Source of the DNA: Umboniibacter marinipuniceus
GTDB lineage: Bacteria; Pseudomonadota; Gammaproteobacteria; Pseudomonadales; DSM-25080
DNA: 64,000 bases
Reading direction: 5' to 3'
NCBI RefSeq assembly: GCF_003688415.1
Contig: NZ_REFJ01000004.1
Location: 186,001-250,000, forward strand
Made by a program: the position numbers and the translations under genes. Shown here in pieces: positions 43,174 to 54,924 of the stretch; within the stretch, counting starts at the first letter, position 1, and each line of letters opens with the position of its first letter. The notes beneath the pieces were generated by a model. That model had not been told where the DNA came from, searched no databases, and was given only the letters and a program-made list of their open reading frames with translations.

Positions 43174-46100
43174 TCTTCGTTTTTCCCAAAGAATCGTTCG
43201 AAACTGACATCGGGCTCGTCAATGGAACCACTCACTTTGTAACTGAGCGTGGAAAGCTGATCCATCTGTTCCTCAAACAGCTGCCCTGCCAAGAACACGC
43301 CCGCTGCGGCAGGTAAACTCACTGCGATGGCCGTAATCCAAGCCACATTATTGCCAACGGGTAAGGTTACATTTAAGCGCGAGTCAACGGTATTTTCATT
43401 CAAGTCAGCGGTGCCGGTCATAACGAATCGCGAGGATGGGCTATCAAGCTCTACGGGAGTGACAACACTTAAGTGGCCAACATCCAAAATAAACCGCCCC
43501 GATAGCTCATCAAAACTAATTCCACCCTTCTCCAAGTCCGAGAAGTCTAACTGGAGCCTTCTGGCCCAGGTATTAAAGTTAAATAGGTTAAACAATCTCA
43601 TCGCATCCGTACTCGCGGACGTGGTCTCTAGCTTTCCACGAGTAAGACTAAATTCAACATCGGCCGCAGCCGTGAGCAACTCAAAATCGAATGGGTTCCC
43701 GAACCAACTTGAACGCAGGGTCAGCTCAGATTGCTCTGCGGCAATGGGAATCGCCCAGTCCATTTCCTCACGTAGCTGCGCAAAGTTAGCCGTCTCCATG
43801 CGCAGGTTCATCGCCGTGGAATTACCCTCTTGACGTTCCCGCCACTCTATCCATAGCGGTCCGCTCGCGGAGGGTTCAACGGTCAAACCGCCATATTCAC
43901 CACTAATATCCTGCAAGCGGAAGCCATCATCCAAGCGCCTGGTATTGAATTCCCAGCGGCCGTAGTCCTGCCCATCTACGCTTAAATCATCTACTCGGGC
44001 GTTGAGCTCCGGAAGCCGGTGAAGCATCATTGGAGAGATTGCTTGCTGTCGACCACCTTGAGCACCACCACCGGAAGTATTTATGGCCGGGAGCTTAAGA
44101 TAGTCGAGGTTTAGCTCCCAAGGCTGATCACCGTCGGCAATACGTACGCCGCCCGAGAACTCGTTGGCACTGGCATCAAACTGCCAAGCCATAGACTCTC
44201 TGCTAGCAATGCCCTCCACTTCTGTTAACAGGATATCATCGGCCAAGCGCAACTGATTAGTTCGCGCCGCAGCCCCAATGGTCAACCCTGACACTGACTC
44301 CCCGCCGCCGCCAAAGTTGGTTTGCTTTCGCCCGAACCAGTCCAGAAAACGGTTAGGATCTAAATAATCAAGCTCTGCACTCAACCAGATATCAGCGCGG
44401 GGCTCGTGAAGCTCTGAGTCAAGTTTACCGAGGGAGATGATCAACTGCCGCAGCGATCCGCCAGCGATCTCCATCTTGCTCCGAAAATCATCGCGATAAT
44501 CAATCTGGACGGTGTAGCCGTTTTCGTAAAAGGGGATAGTAACTCTAAAGGGCGTCTCTTCTGCCGCGGTCTTTGACCAACGATCGGGTAGGTCAACCGC
44601 TACGCCTACTAGCTTGGACTCCACAATCACTCGCGGCGGCAACTCCTTGCGCAAACTAAAGCTACCGTTAAAATCGGTAGTGCCAACACCGAATAGATCC
44701 AGCGGCTGGCCCACCCAATCGGCCAACTCATTGATTGTGGCGCTCGTATTAAAGCCCAGAGACAAATTATCTAGATTACCGCTCAGCGTCAGTGCTAGGG
44801 GGTCACTGTAGAAGAAACCTTGAAGATCGGTGGATTCTAGGGAGTAAAGATCCGATTCCACACGTCCCGTTAAGTCCGCAATGGAAAGCCCTACGTCATC
44901 AATTCTCAGGTCAACGCCATTCAGCTCCGCATCAATTAATATCTCTGGCGTAGCGCCAGGCGACAGCTCGCTGCGAATACTTACCTCTGCGTCAACACCC
45001 CCGGTGAATTGCCAGCTACCGAGAGTCCCTGCAATATTATCCCATACCGGAGTTTGTTGGAATGCACCGATAATTTCACCACTCTCTCCAGCAGTAAGCA
45101 CATCAACCTCTAGCGCCATTACCCCACGGTGGTTCGGTTCTAAGTAGACTTTCTCAACCACTAGGTTTCCACCTAAGTAGGAAAGAGGCTGGATATCCGC
45201 GGTCACTACGGAATTATCGAGGATGACTCTTCCATTTACTCCGTTAATAGCAGGCCAGCCGTCCAGGTAGTTCAATGTCGCGTTCTGTGCGTCTACCTTG
45301 AGTTGCACAACATTACAGCTTGAACAGTCGTTACCCAATTCAGCGAGCATCACAAAATCCGCCTCGGCAATGTCTCCTGCTACCAGCGCACTGTCCAGCC
45401 AATCTCTTAAGCCGGGCGAAACGATAAAGGGCACAAGTCGCTCATGCCAGACTACCTGAGAGTGGTCCAAACCAATCTGTAAGGTCAGCTTACTGGTCAC
45501 ATTCTCAACAGGCTTAGTGAGCCCATCTAGATAAAAGGCGCCAGACATTACCCCCATTGGCCCAAGCATTTGCAGGTCACTTGCCCCAACCTGTACTCGA
45601 TCAATACTGGTATCGACTTGCCAAAATACACGCCCTGAAGCTTGATCCGTTTCAAACGCTGCATCATAGATAGTTGGGAAAGCCATGGTAAAATTAGTAG
45701 CGCGGATGTCTACATAGCCACTCAGCGCCGTGGCAACCAGGCTCCCTGAAAGGTTAGTGACGGCAGGAGCCCCTCCCCACGCCTCGACGTTGACCACATC
45801 AAGCTCGGCGCTGAAAGCGGTATCCATTAGCGAGGCGAAAGGCAGCTTAACTGACACATCTCGAAGCGTACCAGTGGGGTTAAGTGTGGCGAATACCTCA
45901 GTCAACTTACTCGACGGCAACCTCGCAATCGCTTTAGCGGTATCAGCTAAATTGACCCTGGGAATATCAACCTGAATAAATGCACCCGGCCCCGTAAGCT
46001 CGCCTTCAACCAAGATAGCAGGTAACGTATAGGCGTCCTCGTTTAAATGAAAGGCCGCATTCTCCACTAGGAGCCGGCTGACTCGCTGGCCATCCCACTG

Positions 46101-47015
46101 CATCGCAAGATCAGCTCGAACAGTATGAAGGCTAAACTGCTCCCAGCTGGCGGGTAGCGGAATATAGCTAAACGACATTTCGCCCTGAGCTCGAACTTGA
46201 TCGATGGAGTCCCAATCTACCCAAAGCTGTCCGCCAATAGCCAAATCTTCAGTCAGATTCAGTTCACCCGAAAAGATACGTGATTCCAGAGCAAGCGCCT
46301 TGACGTCATCATCAATGACCTGATTGCGGATATCAAGATAGGCCTCTCCATCGAACTTGGGTGACCAAGGAAGTCCTTCAAAGTCCGCGAGAAAGCTGAC
46401 CTGCCGAGCTAAACGCCCTACTAATAACTCAGCCTCTATGGTATTCCCTGTGCGGTGAGCTTGAATATCGGCAACGGCTATCACCAACGGCAGCTCAACG
46501 TTATTTCGGGTAATAAGCCTGATGGTCGAATCTCGCAACGTTAACGACTTGGCACGAAACAGACTATTTAGAAACTGTTTCACATCCGCGCCTTCGGTTG
46601 AACCACCACTATCCGCAGAAAACCAAAGGCCGTCAGTACGTTGCTGCAGAGAGAAGTCGAGCCCCGAAATCTCGCCACTGCGCGTTGTTAAGGCGCCATT
46701 CCAGAGCGAACTCAGTAAATCAATTTGGAGAAACAAACGCTCGAAAGTGGCTATAATATTGCCGTCGCGATCTACGACTTGGACGCCTCTTATCTCAATC
46801 TCCGGCGCCAAGCCAGGCCAATCTGCGGAGAGTGAGTCACTTTGGACCTGCAATCCTGTGATGGCTGAGAGGTAGCCATCGAATTCCGCTCGGTACTTAG
46901 CGGCATTCGGAGTTAATTCACGCGCAAGGCTTATCACAATGGCACAGATAACCAGCAAACTTAATAAAGTCCACCAAAAGGCGGTGATAAGAAAAGGAAC
47001 GATGCGCTTCGTCAT
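43167..47015 (-). CDS. yhdP: YhdP family AsmA-like protein (DUF3971)
   Basis: Very large (1282 aa) envelope protein of the AsmA/VPS13-like group, thought to form a periplasmic bridge carrying phospholipid to the outer membrane. One N-terminal span (about 10-30) anchors it; the rest is repeated beta-strand segments, with the DUF3971 block in the middle and the AsmA-like C-terminal block (about 1000-1260, with DLNENTVDSRLNVTLPVG). Length compares with 1266 aa in E. coli. A small C-terminal segment (about 1225-1250) is again hydrophobic. It overlaps rng by 4 bases. Confidence 0.92.
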   Translation of the reverse strand: MTKRIVPFLITAFWWTLLSLLVICAIVISLARELTPNAAKYRAEFDGYLSAITGLQVQSDSLSADWPGLAPEIEIRGVQVVDRDGNIIATFERLFLQIDLLSSLWNGALTTRSGEISGLDFSLQQRTDGLWFSADSGGSTEGADVKQFLNSLFRAKSLTLRDSTIRLITRNNVELPLVIAVADIQAHRTGNTIEAELLVGRLARQVSFLADFEGLPWSPKFDGEAYLDIRNQVIDDDVKALALESRIFSGELNLTEDLAIGGQLWVDWDSIDQVRAQGEMSFSYIPLPASWEQFSLHTVRADLAMQWDGQRVSRLLVENAAFHLNEDAYTLPAILVEGELTGPGAFIQVDIPRVNLADTAKAIARLPSSKLTEVFATLNPTGTLRDVSVKLPFASLMDTAFSAELDVVNVEAWGGAPAVTNLSGSLVATALSGYVDIRATNFTMAFPTIYDAAFETDQASGRVFWQVDTSIDRVQVGASDLQMLGPMGVMSGAFYLDGLTKPVENVTSKLTLQIGLDHSQVVWHERLVPFIVSPGLRDWLDSALVAGDIAEADFVMLAELGNDCSSCNVVQLKVDAQNATLNYLDGWPAINGVNGRVILDNSVVTADIQPLSYLGGNLVVEKVYLEPNHRGVMALEVDVLTAGESGEIIGAFQQTPVWDNIAGTLGSWQFTGGVDAEVSIRSELSPGATPEILIDAELNGVDLRIDDVGLSIADLTGRVESDLYSLESTDLQGFFYSDPLALTLSGNLDNLSLGFNTSATINELADWVGQPLDLFGVGTTDFNGSFSLRKELPPRVIVESKLVGVAVDLPDRWSKTAAEETPFRVTIPFYENGYTVQIDYRDDFRSKMEIAGGSLRQLIISLGKLDSELHEPRADIWLSAELDYLDPNRFLDWFGRKQTNFGGGGESVSGLTIGAAARTNQLRLADDILLTEVEGIASRESMAWQFDASANEFSGGVRIADGDQPWELNLDYLKLPAINTSGGGAQGGRQQAISPMMLHRLPELNARVDDLSVDGQDYGRWEFNTRRLDDGFRLQDISGEYGGLTVEPSASGPLWIEWRERQEGNSTAMNLRMETANFAQLREEMDWAIPIAAEQSELTLRSSWFGNPFDFELLTAAADVEFSLTRGKLETTSASTDAMRLFNLFNFNTWARRLQLDFSDLEKGGISFDELSGRFILDVGHLSVVTPVELDSPSSRFVMTGTADLNENTVDSRLNVTLPVGNNVAWITAIAVSLPAAAGVFLAGQLFEEQMDQLSTLSYKVSGSIDEPDVSFERFFGKNEEK

Positions 47016-48490
47016 ACTAAAATAATATCGTACTGTTCTTGGCTATAGAGGGGTTCATGGCGGAACTCGATGATTTTACCGGACAGCAGTTCAATATCTG
47101 CTACCGCCGTTGATTCTTCATCCAACAGACGATCAATGACGGTTGAAGAGGCCACTACAACAAGCTTTTCGCCCTCAAACTGGCGCGCGTCACGAAGAAT
47201 TTCGCGGAATACTTCATAACATACGGATTCCGCGGACTTAACAACACCCCGCCCATCGCAGACCGAACATAAATCACAGACCTGCTGCTCTAAACTCTCG
47301 CGGGTACGCTTTCGTGTCAGTTCAATCAGACCGATTTCTGAAATGCCGGTGATCGTTGTCTTGACTGAATCTTTGACCATGACCTTAGCAAAGGCTCTGT
47401 GCACGGTTCTTCGGTGTTCTGGATCCTTCATGTCAATGAAGTCGAGAATAATAATCCCGCCAATATTACGTAGCCTCAACTGCCTCGCTATAACACCAAC
47501 CGCCTCCAGGTTAGTCTTAAAAATGGTTTCCTCAAGGGTTTTCCCACCCACGTAGCCACCAGTGTTCACATCCACGGTGGTCATGGCTTCCGTTTCATCA
47601 ATAACAATATGACCACCGGACTTGAGCTGAACGGTGCGTTTCAGTGCTTTCTGAATCTCGTCTTCAACGCCAAACAAGTCGAACAGCGGAGTCTTGCCCT
47701 TACTTAGCGAGAGCCTGGCGGTAATGTTGGGGAAATATTTATTGGTAAAACGAGTAAGCTCTTCGTAAACGTCTTCGTCGTCTATACGAATACGGTCTAT
47801 ATCGGGGCGAACATAATCTCGAATCACTCGGAGGTACAAGGGTAAATCTTGATGAACGCGGCGCGGAAATTTTTGGTTGGTATCCGTAAGCTGACGCTCA
47901 ATATCCAGCCAAAGCTTCTGAAGAAACTTGGCATCTGAAGCGAGTTCAGACTCATCAGCGCCTTCGGCCACTGTGCGAATAATGAAGCCTCCACCGCGCT
48001 CATCTCTGCAGTGCTCGGTGATCTGCTTTAGTCGCTCGCGTTCAACTTCATCATCAATACGCTGGGAAACGCCAACGTGATCCGTCTTCGGCATGTATAC
48101 CAAATATCTGGAAGATAAACTAAGGTGAGTGGTAACTCGGGCACCCTTTGTGGCAATGGGATCTTTTATCACTTGAACCGCAATGCGCTTCCCTTCATGC
48201 AGTAGTTCGCGAATGGGTGGGGTTGCCGATGACGGCTTTCGCAACTCCATACCATGCTGGTCTAATTCCACAACATCTTGAGCGTGGATAAAGGCCGCTT
48301 TCTCCAAGCCAATATCTACAAACGCGGCTTGCATGCCGGGCAGTACGCGCTGAACTTTGCCCACATAGATGTTGCCAACGAGGCCTCTGTGGTTAGCACG
48401 CTCTAAGTAGAGCTCGTGCGCCAAGCCGTCTTCCACAATCGCAACACGCGTCTCAAGTGGGGTGATATTGATTAGTATTTCGTTACTCAT
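47012..48490 (-). CDS. rng: Ribonuclease G
   Basis: Endoribonuclease that matures the 16S rRNA 5' end and degrades some mRNAs. It has an S1 RNA-binding domain (about 36-120, GNIYVGKVQRVLPGMQAAFVDIG), the RNase E/G catalytic core with the Mg-binding Asp residues in TTVDVNTGGYVG and IIILDFIDMKD, and the zinc-link-type cysteines in CDLCSVCDGRG. At 492 aa it lacks the long C-terminal scaffold of RNase E. It lies between maf and yhdP, overlapping both. Confidence 0.95.
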   Translation of the reverse strand: MSNEILINITPLETRVAIVEDGLAHELYLERANHRGLVGNIYVGKVQRVLPGMQAAFVDIGLEKAAFIHAQDVVELDQHGMELRKPSSATPPIRELLHEGKRIAVQVIKDPIATKGARVTTHLSLSSRYLVYMPKTDHVGVSQRIDDEVERERLKQITEHCRDERGGGFIIRTVAEGADESELASDAKFLQKLWLDIERQLTDTNQKFPRRVHQDLPLYLRVIRDYVRPDIDRIRIDDEDVYEELTRFTNKYFPNITARLSLSKGKTPLFDLFGVEDEIQKALKRTVQLKSGGHIVIDETEAMTTVDVNTGGYVGGKTLEETIFKTNLEAVGVIARQLRLRNIGGIIILDFIDMKDPEHRRTVHRAFAKVMVKDSVKTTITGISEIGLIELTRKRTRESLEQQVCDLCSVCDGRGVVKSAESVCYEVFREILRDARQFEGEKLVVVASSTVIDRLLDEESTAVADIELLSGKIIEFRHEPLYSQEQYDIILV

Positions 48491-49067
48491 CGCTGTTCAG
48501 TACTCGAATTCCATAGATAGACAATAGCTCAGCGGTTTCCACCAGTGGTAGCCCGACCACGGCATGGTAACTACCATTGATTCGCTCAACGAAAGCACCG
48601 CCCACTCCCTGTATTGCATAAGCCCCCGCTTTGTCCTGAGGCTCTCCCGTCGTCCAATAGTAAGCCATCTCGGATTCGGATAGACGCCGGAAAAAAACTT
48701 CCGTTAACACTACGCGGCTTTCGGTACTGGTGCCATCCGTAACAGCCACCGCGGTAAGAATTTCATGGCTGCGCCCCGACATGGCGCGCCACATGCGCAG
48801 AGCGTCCTCTTTATCCCTTGGTTTTTCTAGCACCACACCATCAAGCACACCTAAGGTATCCGAGCCAATCACTACGCCGCTTCTACCTTGAATACCCGCT
48901 TCAGCCTTCTCTCTAGCCAAGCGCTCAACATAAGCATAGGCGGACTCGCCTTTAGCTTGTCGCTCCACAATGTCATTGCTCACCACCTCAAAGGGAATAC
49001 CCAACAGCGCTAGTAACTCTCGGCGACGCGGCGACGCTGACGCTAGAAAAAGATTGCTCTTGGTCAT
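48483..49067 (-). CDS. maf: Maf-like nucleoside triphosphate pyrophosphatase
   Basis: House-cleaning pyrophosphatase hydrolysing dTTP/UTP or modified nucleotides (YhdE type by position). It starts LFLASASPRRRELLALLGIPFEV and has the conserved ERLAREKAEAG, IGSDTLGVLDG and QDKAGAYAIQGVGGAFVE segments. The ATG at 49067 is chosen: it overlaps the mreD stop as ATGA and matches the family N-terminus, giving 194 aa; the frame upstream to 49124 is only open by chance inside mreD. It overlaps rng by 8 bases. Confidence 0.93.
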   Translation of the reverse strand: MTKSNLFLASASPRRRELLALLGIPFEVVSNDIVERQAKGESAYAYVERLAREKAEAGIQGRSGVVIGSDTLGVLDGVVLEKPRDKEDALRMWRAMSGRSHEILTAVAVTDGTSTESRVVLTEVFFRRLSESEMAYYWTTGEPQDKAGAYAIQGVGGAFVERINGSYHAVVGLPLVETAELLSIYGIRVLNSDE

Positions 49068-49540
49068 CGCGGCATTGCTCGTTTTGGGTGGAGCCATTTC
49101 ATAAACACTTTCCAGATTGGCCAAACTAGGGCAGAGGTGGTGGCGGGAAGCAAATAACTCAGTCCAGGCATCGCCTCCCCGCGAATAGCAAAGCCCCAGT
49201 TAATGATAGCTTGAGAAATTCCCATTAGAACGAATACGAACAGAATTCGCTGTACCCACGTGAACATTAGTAAGCGGCGATTCATCAACGTGGTGAGATA
49301 GGCAACAACGCAGAAGCCTAGCACGTGAGAACCAAACAGCGCACCGGTGAGTGCATCGGCAATGATGCCGCAAATAAAAGCGGTCCCTAAGGAGACTTTA
49401 TCGGGAAAATAGATACACCAAAACACCACACTCAACCCTAAGAGCGAAGGACGATAAATGGGGTCGACAACACTCGCCACAGTGAATAAGACTGCTACCA
49501 GCACAGTAATCACCGCTGCCATCCAAACCTGCGGCAACAT
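49064..49540 (-). CDS. mreD: Rod shape-determining protein MreD
   Basis: Five- or six-span inner-membrane protein of the elongasome, acting with MreB, MreC, RodA and PBP2. The 158-residue product is almost wholly hydrophobic; the FICGIIADALTGALFGSHVLGFCVVAYL stretch with its Asp and Gly residues is the MreD hallmark. The start overlaps the mreC stop by one base (TAATG), so translation is coupled. Confidence 0.92.
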   Translation of the reverse strand: MLPQVWMAAVITVLVAVLFTVASVVDPIYRPSLLGLSVVFWCIYFPDKVSLGTAFICGIIADALTGALFGSHVLGFCVVAYLTTLMNRRLLMFTWVQRILFVFVLMGISQAIINWGFAIRGEAMPGLSYLLPATTSALVWPIWKVFMKWLHPKRAMPR

Positions 49541-50421
49541 TAGTCTAACTCACCTGGTTCAGTTGCTGGCAAATCCGCGTCTTGAAGGCCCTCGGTGTCC
49601 ACTGACAGATGAGGAACCAAGATCATATAGAAGCGGCTCTTATTAAGCTGAGCGTAAGGGCGTACACGAATCTCCATGAACGGCTGATTCGGATCGCGAA
49701 GCAGAAAATCTACCTCGCCTACGGGATAGCCTTCGGGGAATACGTCTCCCAACCCAGATGTAACGATGACATCACCTGGCTGTACGGAAGAGGTTTGTGG
49801 CACGAAGAGAAGCTGCAGTTGACTGATATCTCCCGCGCCTTCAGCTACCGAGCGTTCATCGCTCGACAAGAAACGAACCGGAAGCGCGTGACTTTGATCC
49901 GTTAGCAGCAGAATGCTTGCGGTGGTGGCAGACACATCAATAACTTGACCCGCAACCCCTAAACGATCCAAAACGGGAAGGCCAATTCGAACACCGTCCT
50001 CCTTGCCCTTATCAACGATAATTACCTGTCGGACCGGATCAGGCGCAACACCAATAAGCTGCCCGGTAATGACGTCGTGACTTAAACGCTCAGAGGCACC
50101 CATCATCTGTCGCAGACGATCGTTCTCGCTAGTCACTGACTGAAACTGTTGCAGCATCCGTTGCAGCTGCTCATTTTCCGCCCGCAGCGCAGAATTCTGA
50201 GCCATAAGACGTTCTCGACTGACTAGATTATCGTCACCCCATTGGTCGACGCGATCCGGTAAACTGCTCAGCCAATAAAAAGGCGCCGACAAAGTTGTCA
50301 GCGCCATTCGCATTGAGCTTAAGCCCACGTTCTTATCAACAGCTAATAGGATGACTGCCACGACGATGAGCCGAACAAGGTAACTTCCTAACTTGGCATC
50401 ACGTTTAAACAGCGGTTTGAT
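49540..50421 (-). CDS. mreC: Rod shape-determining protein MreC, likely non-canonical start
   Basis: Bitopic elongasome protein: short cytoplasmic tail, one span, coiled coil (about 70-110) and periplasmic beta-barrel domains. Family segments DKGKEDGVRIGLPVLDRLGVAGQV and TSGLGDVFPEGYPVG are clear. The first usable GTG (50361) would begin in the middle of the span (MAVILLAVDK). Reading back in frame gives IKPLFKRDAKLGSYLVRLI, which aligns with the normal N-terminus (E. coli MKPIFSRGPSL), but no ATG, GTG or TTG occurs before the in-frame TGA. GAGGTG lies 5 bases before an ATC at 50421, taken here as start (293 aa); CTT at 50424 is the other choice. Confidence 0.85.
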   Translation of the reverse strand: MKPLFKRDAKLGSYLVRLIVVAVILLAVDKNVGLSSMRMALTTLSAPFYWLSSLPDRVDQWGDDNLVSRERLMAQNSALRAENEQLQRMLQQFQSVTSENDRLRQMMGASERLSHDVITGQLIGVAPDPVRQVIIVDKGKEDGVRIGLPVLDRLGVAGQVIDVSATTASILLLTDQSHALPVRFLSSDERSVAEGAGDISQLQLLFVPQTSSVQPGDVIVTSGLGDVFPEGYPVGEVDFLLRDPNQPFMEIRVRPYAQLNKSRFYMILVPHLSVDTEGLQDADLPATEPGELD

Positions 50422-50434
50422 AAGATCACCTCAA

Positions 50435-51475
<1,041 letters not shown>

Positions 51476-51540
51476 TTAGTTAACCTTTTTAACTGTGCTC
51501 GGCCACTCGTCATAACGGTGAGATCTAGGCGCCAAACTTT

Positions 51541-51568
51541 TTTATATAGAATGATGCAACTCTAACAA
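51541..51568 (-). promoter_or_regulatory. Candidate sigma-70 promoter for mreB
   Basis: On the minus strand, TTGTTA (51563-51568) and TATAAA (51541-51546) are spaced 16 bases, placing a transcription start about 60 bases before the mreB ATG. The rest of the 219-base mreB/gatC divergent gap shows no gene or strong structure. Confidence 0.45.
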
Positions 51569-51694
51569 CCATGGGGTTTTAGAGCAAGGAGCTAATGTGT
51601 TAAGTTACCCCCATTGGTCGGTTTTTTAGGCACGGTTCGCTTTTATGACCACAGAGTGCCAAATTCGTTCGCTTTTAAGAGGTTTTTACGCGGT

Positions 51695-51982
51695 ATGTCC
51701 ATCACTAATGAGTCCGTTCAACACGTTGCTGAACTCGCAATGTTATCACTCGATCAACCCGCCATTGACAAGGCAACAGAGAAGCTCAACCAAGTGCTTA
51801 ATCTGATTGATAATCTGCAAGCGGTGGACACCGATGATGTGGAGCCATTAGCTCACCCACTGGACGCAATTCAGATCCTGCGAGCTGACGAGGTCACCAA
51901 GCAAAACAATCGCGACGCGCTGTTAAGTAACGCGCCTGAATCCCAAGATGGACAATTCGTTGTTCCACGCGTTGTAGAATAG
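51695..51982 (+). CDS. gatC: Aspartyl/glutamyl-tRNA amidotransferase subunit C
   Basis: Small stabilising subunit of GatCAB, which amidates misacylated Glu-tRNA(Gln) or Asp-tRNA(Asn). The ATG at 51695 ([19 protein letters not shown]) matches the family N-terminus and gives 95 aa; the frame is open upstream to 51614 but that part is unlike Gat[20 protein letters not shown] is the typical C-terminal segment. It is the first gene of gatCAB, divergent from mreB. Confidence 0.95.
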   Translation: MSITNESVQHVAELAMLSLDQPAIDKATEKLNQVLNLIDNLQAVDTDDVEPLAHPLDAIQILRADEVTKQNNRDALLSNAPESQDGQFVVPRVVE

Positions 51983-51983
51983 G

Positions 51984-53468
51984 ATGAGCGATATGACACT
52001 GCACACTCAATCGGTAGCACAACTCAGTCAGCTGTTAAGCCAGGGCACCGTATCAAGCACCGAACTTACCGAACACTTTCTGAAGCGAATCGAATCACTC
52101 GATAGCGACATTAACAGCTTCATCACGGTGAATCGCGATGGCGCGCTAAAGCAGGCTCAGATGGCCGACAAACAAAGAGCCGACGGCTTAGCTGGCCCAC
52201 TCACCGGCGTACCGATTGCCCATAAAGATATTTTCTGTACCCAGGGGATTAAAACTACCTGCGCTAGCCGCATGTTAGAGAACTTCATACCTCCCTATGA
52301 ATCCACTGTTACCGCCAACATCGCCGCGGCAGGAATGGTTAATCTGGGGAAAACCAACATGGATGAATTTGCCATGGGTTCGTCCAACGAAACGAGCTTT
52401 TTTGGTGCCTCACGTAACCCTTGGAATACTAACCACATCCCAGGAGGCTCATCGGGAGGCTCTGCAGCAGCCGTCGCGGCGGCCCTAGCGCCCATCGCAA
52501 CCGGCACCGACACTGGCGGCTCTATTCGTCAACCCGCCGCGCACACGGGGCTCACCGGCATAAAGCCTACCTATGGCTCGGTTTCGCGCTGGGGGATGAT
52601 TGCTTTCGCGTCCAGCCTAGACCAAGCGGGCCCTATGGCAACATCCGCTGAAGATGCCGCGTTGCTGCTCAACACCATGGTGAGTCACGACAACCGAGAC
52701 TCAACTAGCGTAGCCCATCCAAATAGCGATTTTCTAACCAAGCTCAACACACCAATTAGCGGTTTACGGATCGGTGTCCCAGCCTCCTTTTTTAGCGCTG
52801 ACTTGGATTCGGAAGTCGGGGACGCTATTCAGCTTGCTATTAGCCAACTGCAGCAGCAGGGGGCAGTTATCGTTCCCATCTCTCTCGAAATGAACCAACA
52901 CGCTCTGAGCGCTTACTATGTCATTGCGCCATCGGAAGCCTCGGCGAACTTATCGCGGTTTGATGGCGTTCGATTCGGCCATCGATGCGAAGATCCAAAG
53001 GACCTCAAGGATCTCTATAGCCGTTCGCGTAGCGAAGGGTTTGGAGCCGAGGTACAGACCCGAATATTAGTGGGTACTTACGCCCTTTCGGCCGGTTACT
53101 ACGACGCCTACTATCGCAAGGCCCAAAAACTCCGCCGCCTCATCAAAGACGACTTCGAGCAGGCGTTCAAACAGGTTGATGTGATTCTCGCCCCAACCAC
53201 TCCTTCTACCGCTTGCAAACTTGGCGAGAAATTTGGTGACCCGGCCAAAATGTATCTCGAAGACATTTACACCCTCGCCGTGAACCTAGCCGGCTTGCCC
53301 GCAATGTCTCTACCCTGCGGCATGGCTAAAGGCCTGCCGATTGGCATGCAACTCATTGGCCCTGCATTCGGCGAAGCGAATATTCTTCACCTTGGCCACC
53401 AATTCCAACAACACAGCGACTGGCACAAGCAGCGAGCGCCTATTGCCTTGCAGGAGGTTTCAGCATGA
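51984..53468 (+). CDS. gatA: Aspartyl/glutamyl-tRNA amidotransferase subunit A
   Basis: Amidase subunit that frees ammonia from glutamine. Ser-cisSer-Lys triad: Lys in [10 protein letters not shown], cis-Ser in [13 protein letters not shown] and nucleophile Ser in [10 protein letters not shown]. Length 494 aa is normal. It starts 1 base after gatC and overlaps gatB by 4 bases (ATGA). GatCAB presence indicates that at least one of GlnRS or AsnRS specificity is replaced or backed up by the indirect route. Confidence 0.97.
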   Translation: MSDMTLHTQSVAQLSQLLSQGTVSSTELTEHFLKRIESLDSDINSFITVNRDGALKQAQMADKQRADGLAGPLTGVPIAHKDIFCTQGIKTTCASRMLENFIPPYESTVTANIAAAGMVNLGKTNMDEFAMGSSNETSFFGASRNPWNTNHIPGGSSGGSAAAVAAALAPIATGTDTGGSIRQPAAHTGLTGIKPTYGSVSRWGMIAFASSLDQAGPMATSAEDAALLLNTMVSHDNRDSTSVAHPNSDFLTKLNTPISGLRIGVPASFFSADLDSEVGDAIQLAISQLQQQGAVIVPISLEMNQHALSAYYVIAPSEASANLSRFDGVRFGHRCEDPKDLKDLYSRSRSEGFGAEVQTRILVGTYALSAGYYDAYYRKAQKLRRLIKDDFEQAFKQVDVILAPTTPSTACKLGEKFGDPAKMYLEDIYTLAVNLAGLPAMSLPCGMAKGLPIGMQLIGPAFGEANILHLGHQFQQHSDWHKQRAPIALQEVSA

Positions 53469-54922
53469 AGTGGGATGTTGTTATTGGCCTAGAAATTCAC
53501 GTTCAGCTTGCCACCAAGAGTAAGATTTTCTCTGGTAGCTCCACGCAATTTGGTGCAGCACCCAACACCCAAATTGACGAAGTCGATATGGCGCTTCCAG
53601 GTACCTTACCGGTAGTAAATCGTGGCGCGATTGAAATGGCGACTAAGTTCGGATTGGCCATTGGCGCGGAAATTGGCCGAGAGTCGGTCTTCGAGCGCAA
53701 GAATTACTTTTACGCCGACTTACCCAAGGGATATCAAACCACTCAGCTCGACAAACCCATTGTTGGCGCTGGCGTAGTGACCGTAACACTTGAAGATGGT
53801 TCGGAGCGAAACATTCGAATTCATCACGCTCATCTCGAAGAAGATGCCGGCAAATCCATTCACACTGAAATTCCAGGTAAGACGGCAATCGACCTCAATC
53901 GTGCGGGCACCCCACTCATTGAAATCGTTACCGAGCCCGATATCAGCTCCGCTGAGGAAGCTGTCGCTTTCCTGCGGAAGATCCACTCGCTAATTACCTA
54001 CATTGGCATCTCAGACGGCGATATGTCGCAGGGGTCTATGCGTTGCGACGCGAACGTATCGGTTAAACCTGCCGGCCAGGAAGCGCTTGGCACACGGGCC
54101 GAAATCAAAAACATCAACTCATTTCGCTTCGTAGAAAAGGCAATCAAAGTTGAAACCCAACGGCAAATTGAACTCATCGAAGATGGTGGGACCGTGGTTC
54201 AGGAGACTCGCCTTTACGACAGCGAAAAAAATGAGACCCGCAGTATGCGTTCGAAGGAAGTGGCCAATGACTATCGCTACTTCCCATGTCCTGATTTATT
54301 ACCCATACATATTGATGATAGTTTTATTGAGGCGCTGCGCGCAACGCTACCGGAGCTCCCTGATGACAAGGCCGAACGCTTTGTAAGCGATTATCAAATA
54401 CCTAGATATGACGCATTACTTATTGCTAGTGATCGCTTACTATCTGAGTATTACGAAGCGGTTGTTGAAGGCTGCCAGCAAGCCAAATTGGCGGCCAACT
54501 GGGTGATGGGGGAGCTCTCTGCCGCACTCAATCGCGATGGTATTAGCATTGCTGAGTCGCGCGTCAGCGCAACCCATCTGGCACAACTTATCACCCGAAT
54601 TGATGACGGCACGCTTTCATCCAAAATTGCAAAGCAAGTGTTTGAGACTTGCTGGAAGGACCAACTCACCCCAGATGAAATCATCGAACGTGACGGTCTT
54701 AAGCAGAATTCCGATAGTGGCGCATTAGCATCCATGATCGATGAGGTTATCGCTAATTCGGCCGCTCAAGTAGCTAACTACAGCAAAGCCGCCGCGGATA
54801 AGCGACCGAAAATGCTTGGTTATTTCGTGGGTCAGATCATGAAGGCTAGCAAGGGTCAGGCAAACCCTAAGATGGTCAATGAGTTATTAGTTGCCAAATT
54901 AAACGCATTCATTGAGGAGTAA
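53465..54922 (+). CDS. gatB: Aspartyl/glutamyl-tRNA amidotransferase subunit B
   Basis: Kinase-type subunit that activates the tRNA-bound Glu/Asp and binds tRNA. The opening [22 protein letters not shown], the zinc/Mg cradle region [10 protein letters not shown] and the C-terminal YqeY/GatB tail domain (about 330-485, ending [20 protein letters not shown]) are all present. Length 485 aa is standard. cysZ follows after 2 bases, with its ribosome-binding site inside gatB's end. Confidence 0.97.
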   Translation: MKWDVVIGLEIHVQLATKSKIFSGSSTQFGAAPNTQIDEVDMALPGTLPVVNRGAIEMATKFGLAIGAEIGRESVFERKNYFYADLPKGYQTTQLDKPIVGAGVVTVTLEDGSERNIRIHHAHLEEDAGKSIHTEIPGKTAIDLNRAGTPLIEIVTEPDISSAEEAVAFLRKIHSLITYIGISDGDMSQGSMRCDANVSVKPAGQEALGTRAEIKNINSFRFVEKAIKVETQRQIELIEDGGTVVQETRLYDSEKNETRSMRSKEVANDYRYFPCPDLLPIHIDDSFIEALRATLPELPDDKAERFVSDYQIPRYDALLIASDRLLSEYYEAVVEGCQQAKLAANWVMGELSAALNRDGISIAESRVSATHLAQLITRIDDGTLSSKIAKQVFETCWKDQLTPDEIIERDGLKQNSDSGALASMIDEVIANSAAQVANYSKAAADKRPKMLGYFVGQIMKASKGQANPKMVNELLVAKLNAFIEE

Positions 54923-54924
54923 CC

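Noticed and set aside
51614-51694. Longer GatC
   Set aside because: The added residues do not match GatC and the downstream ATG fits the family start.
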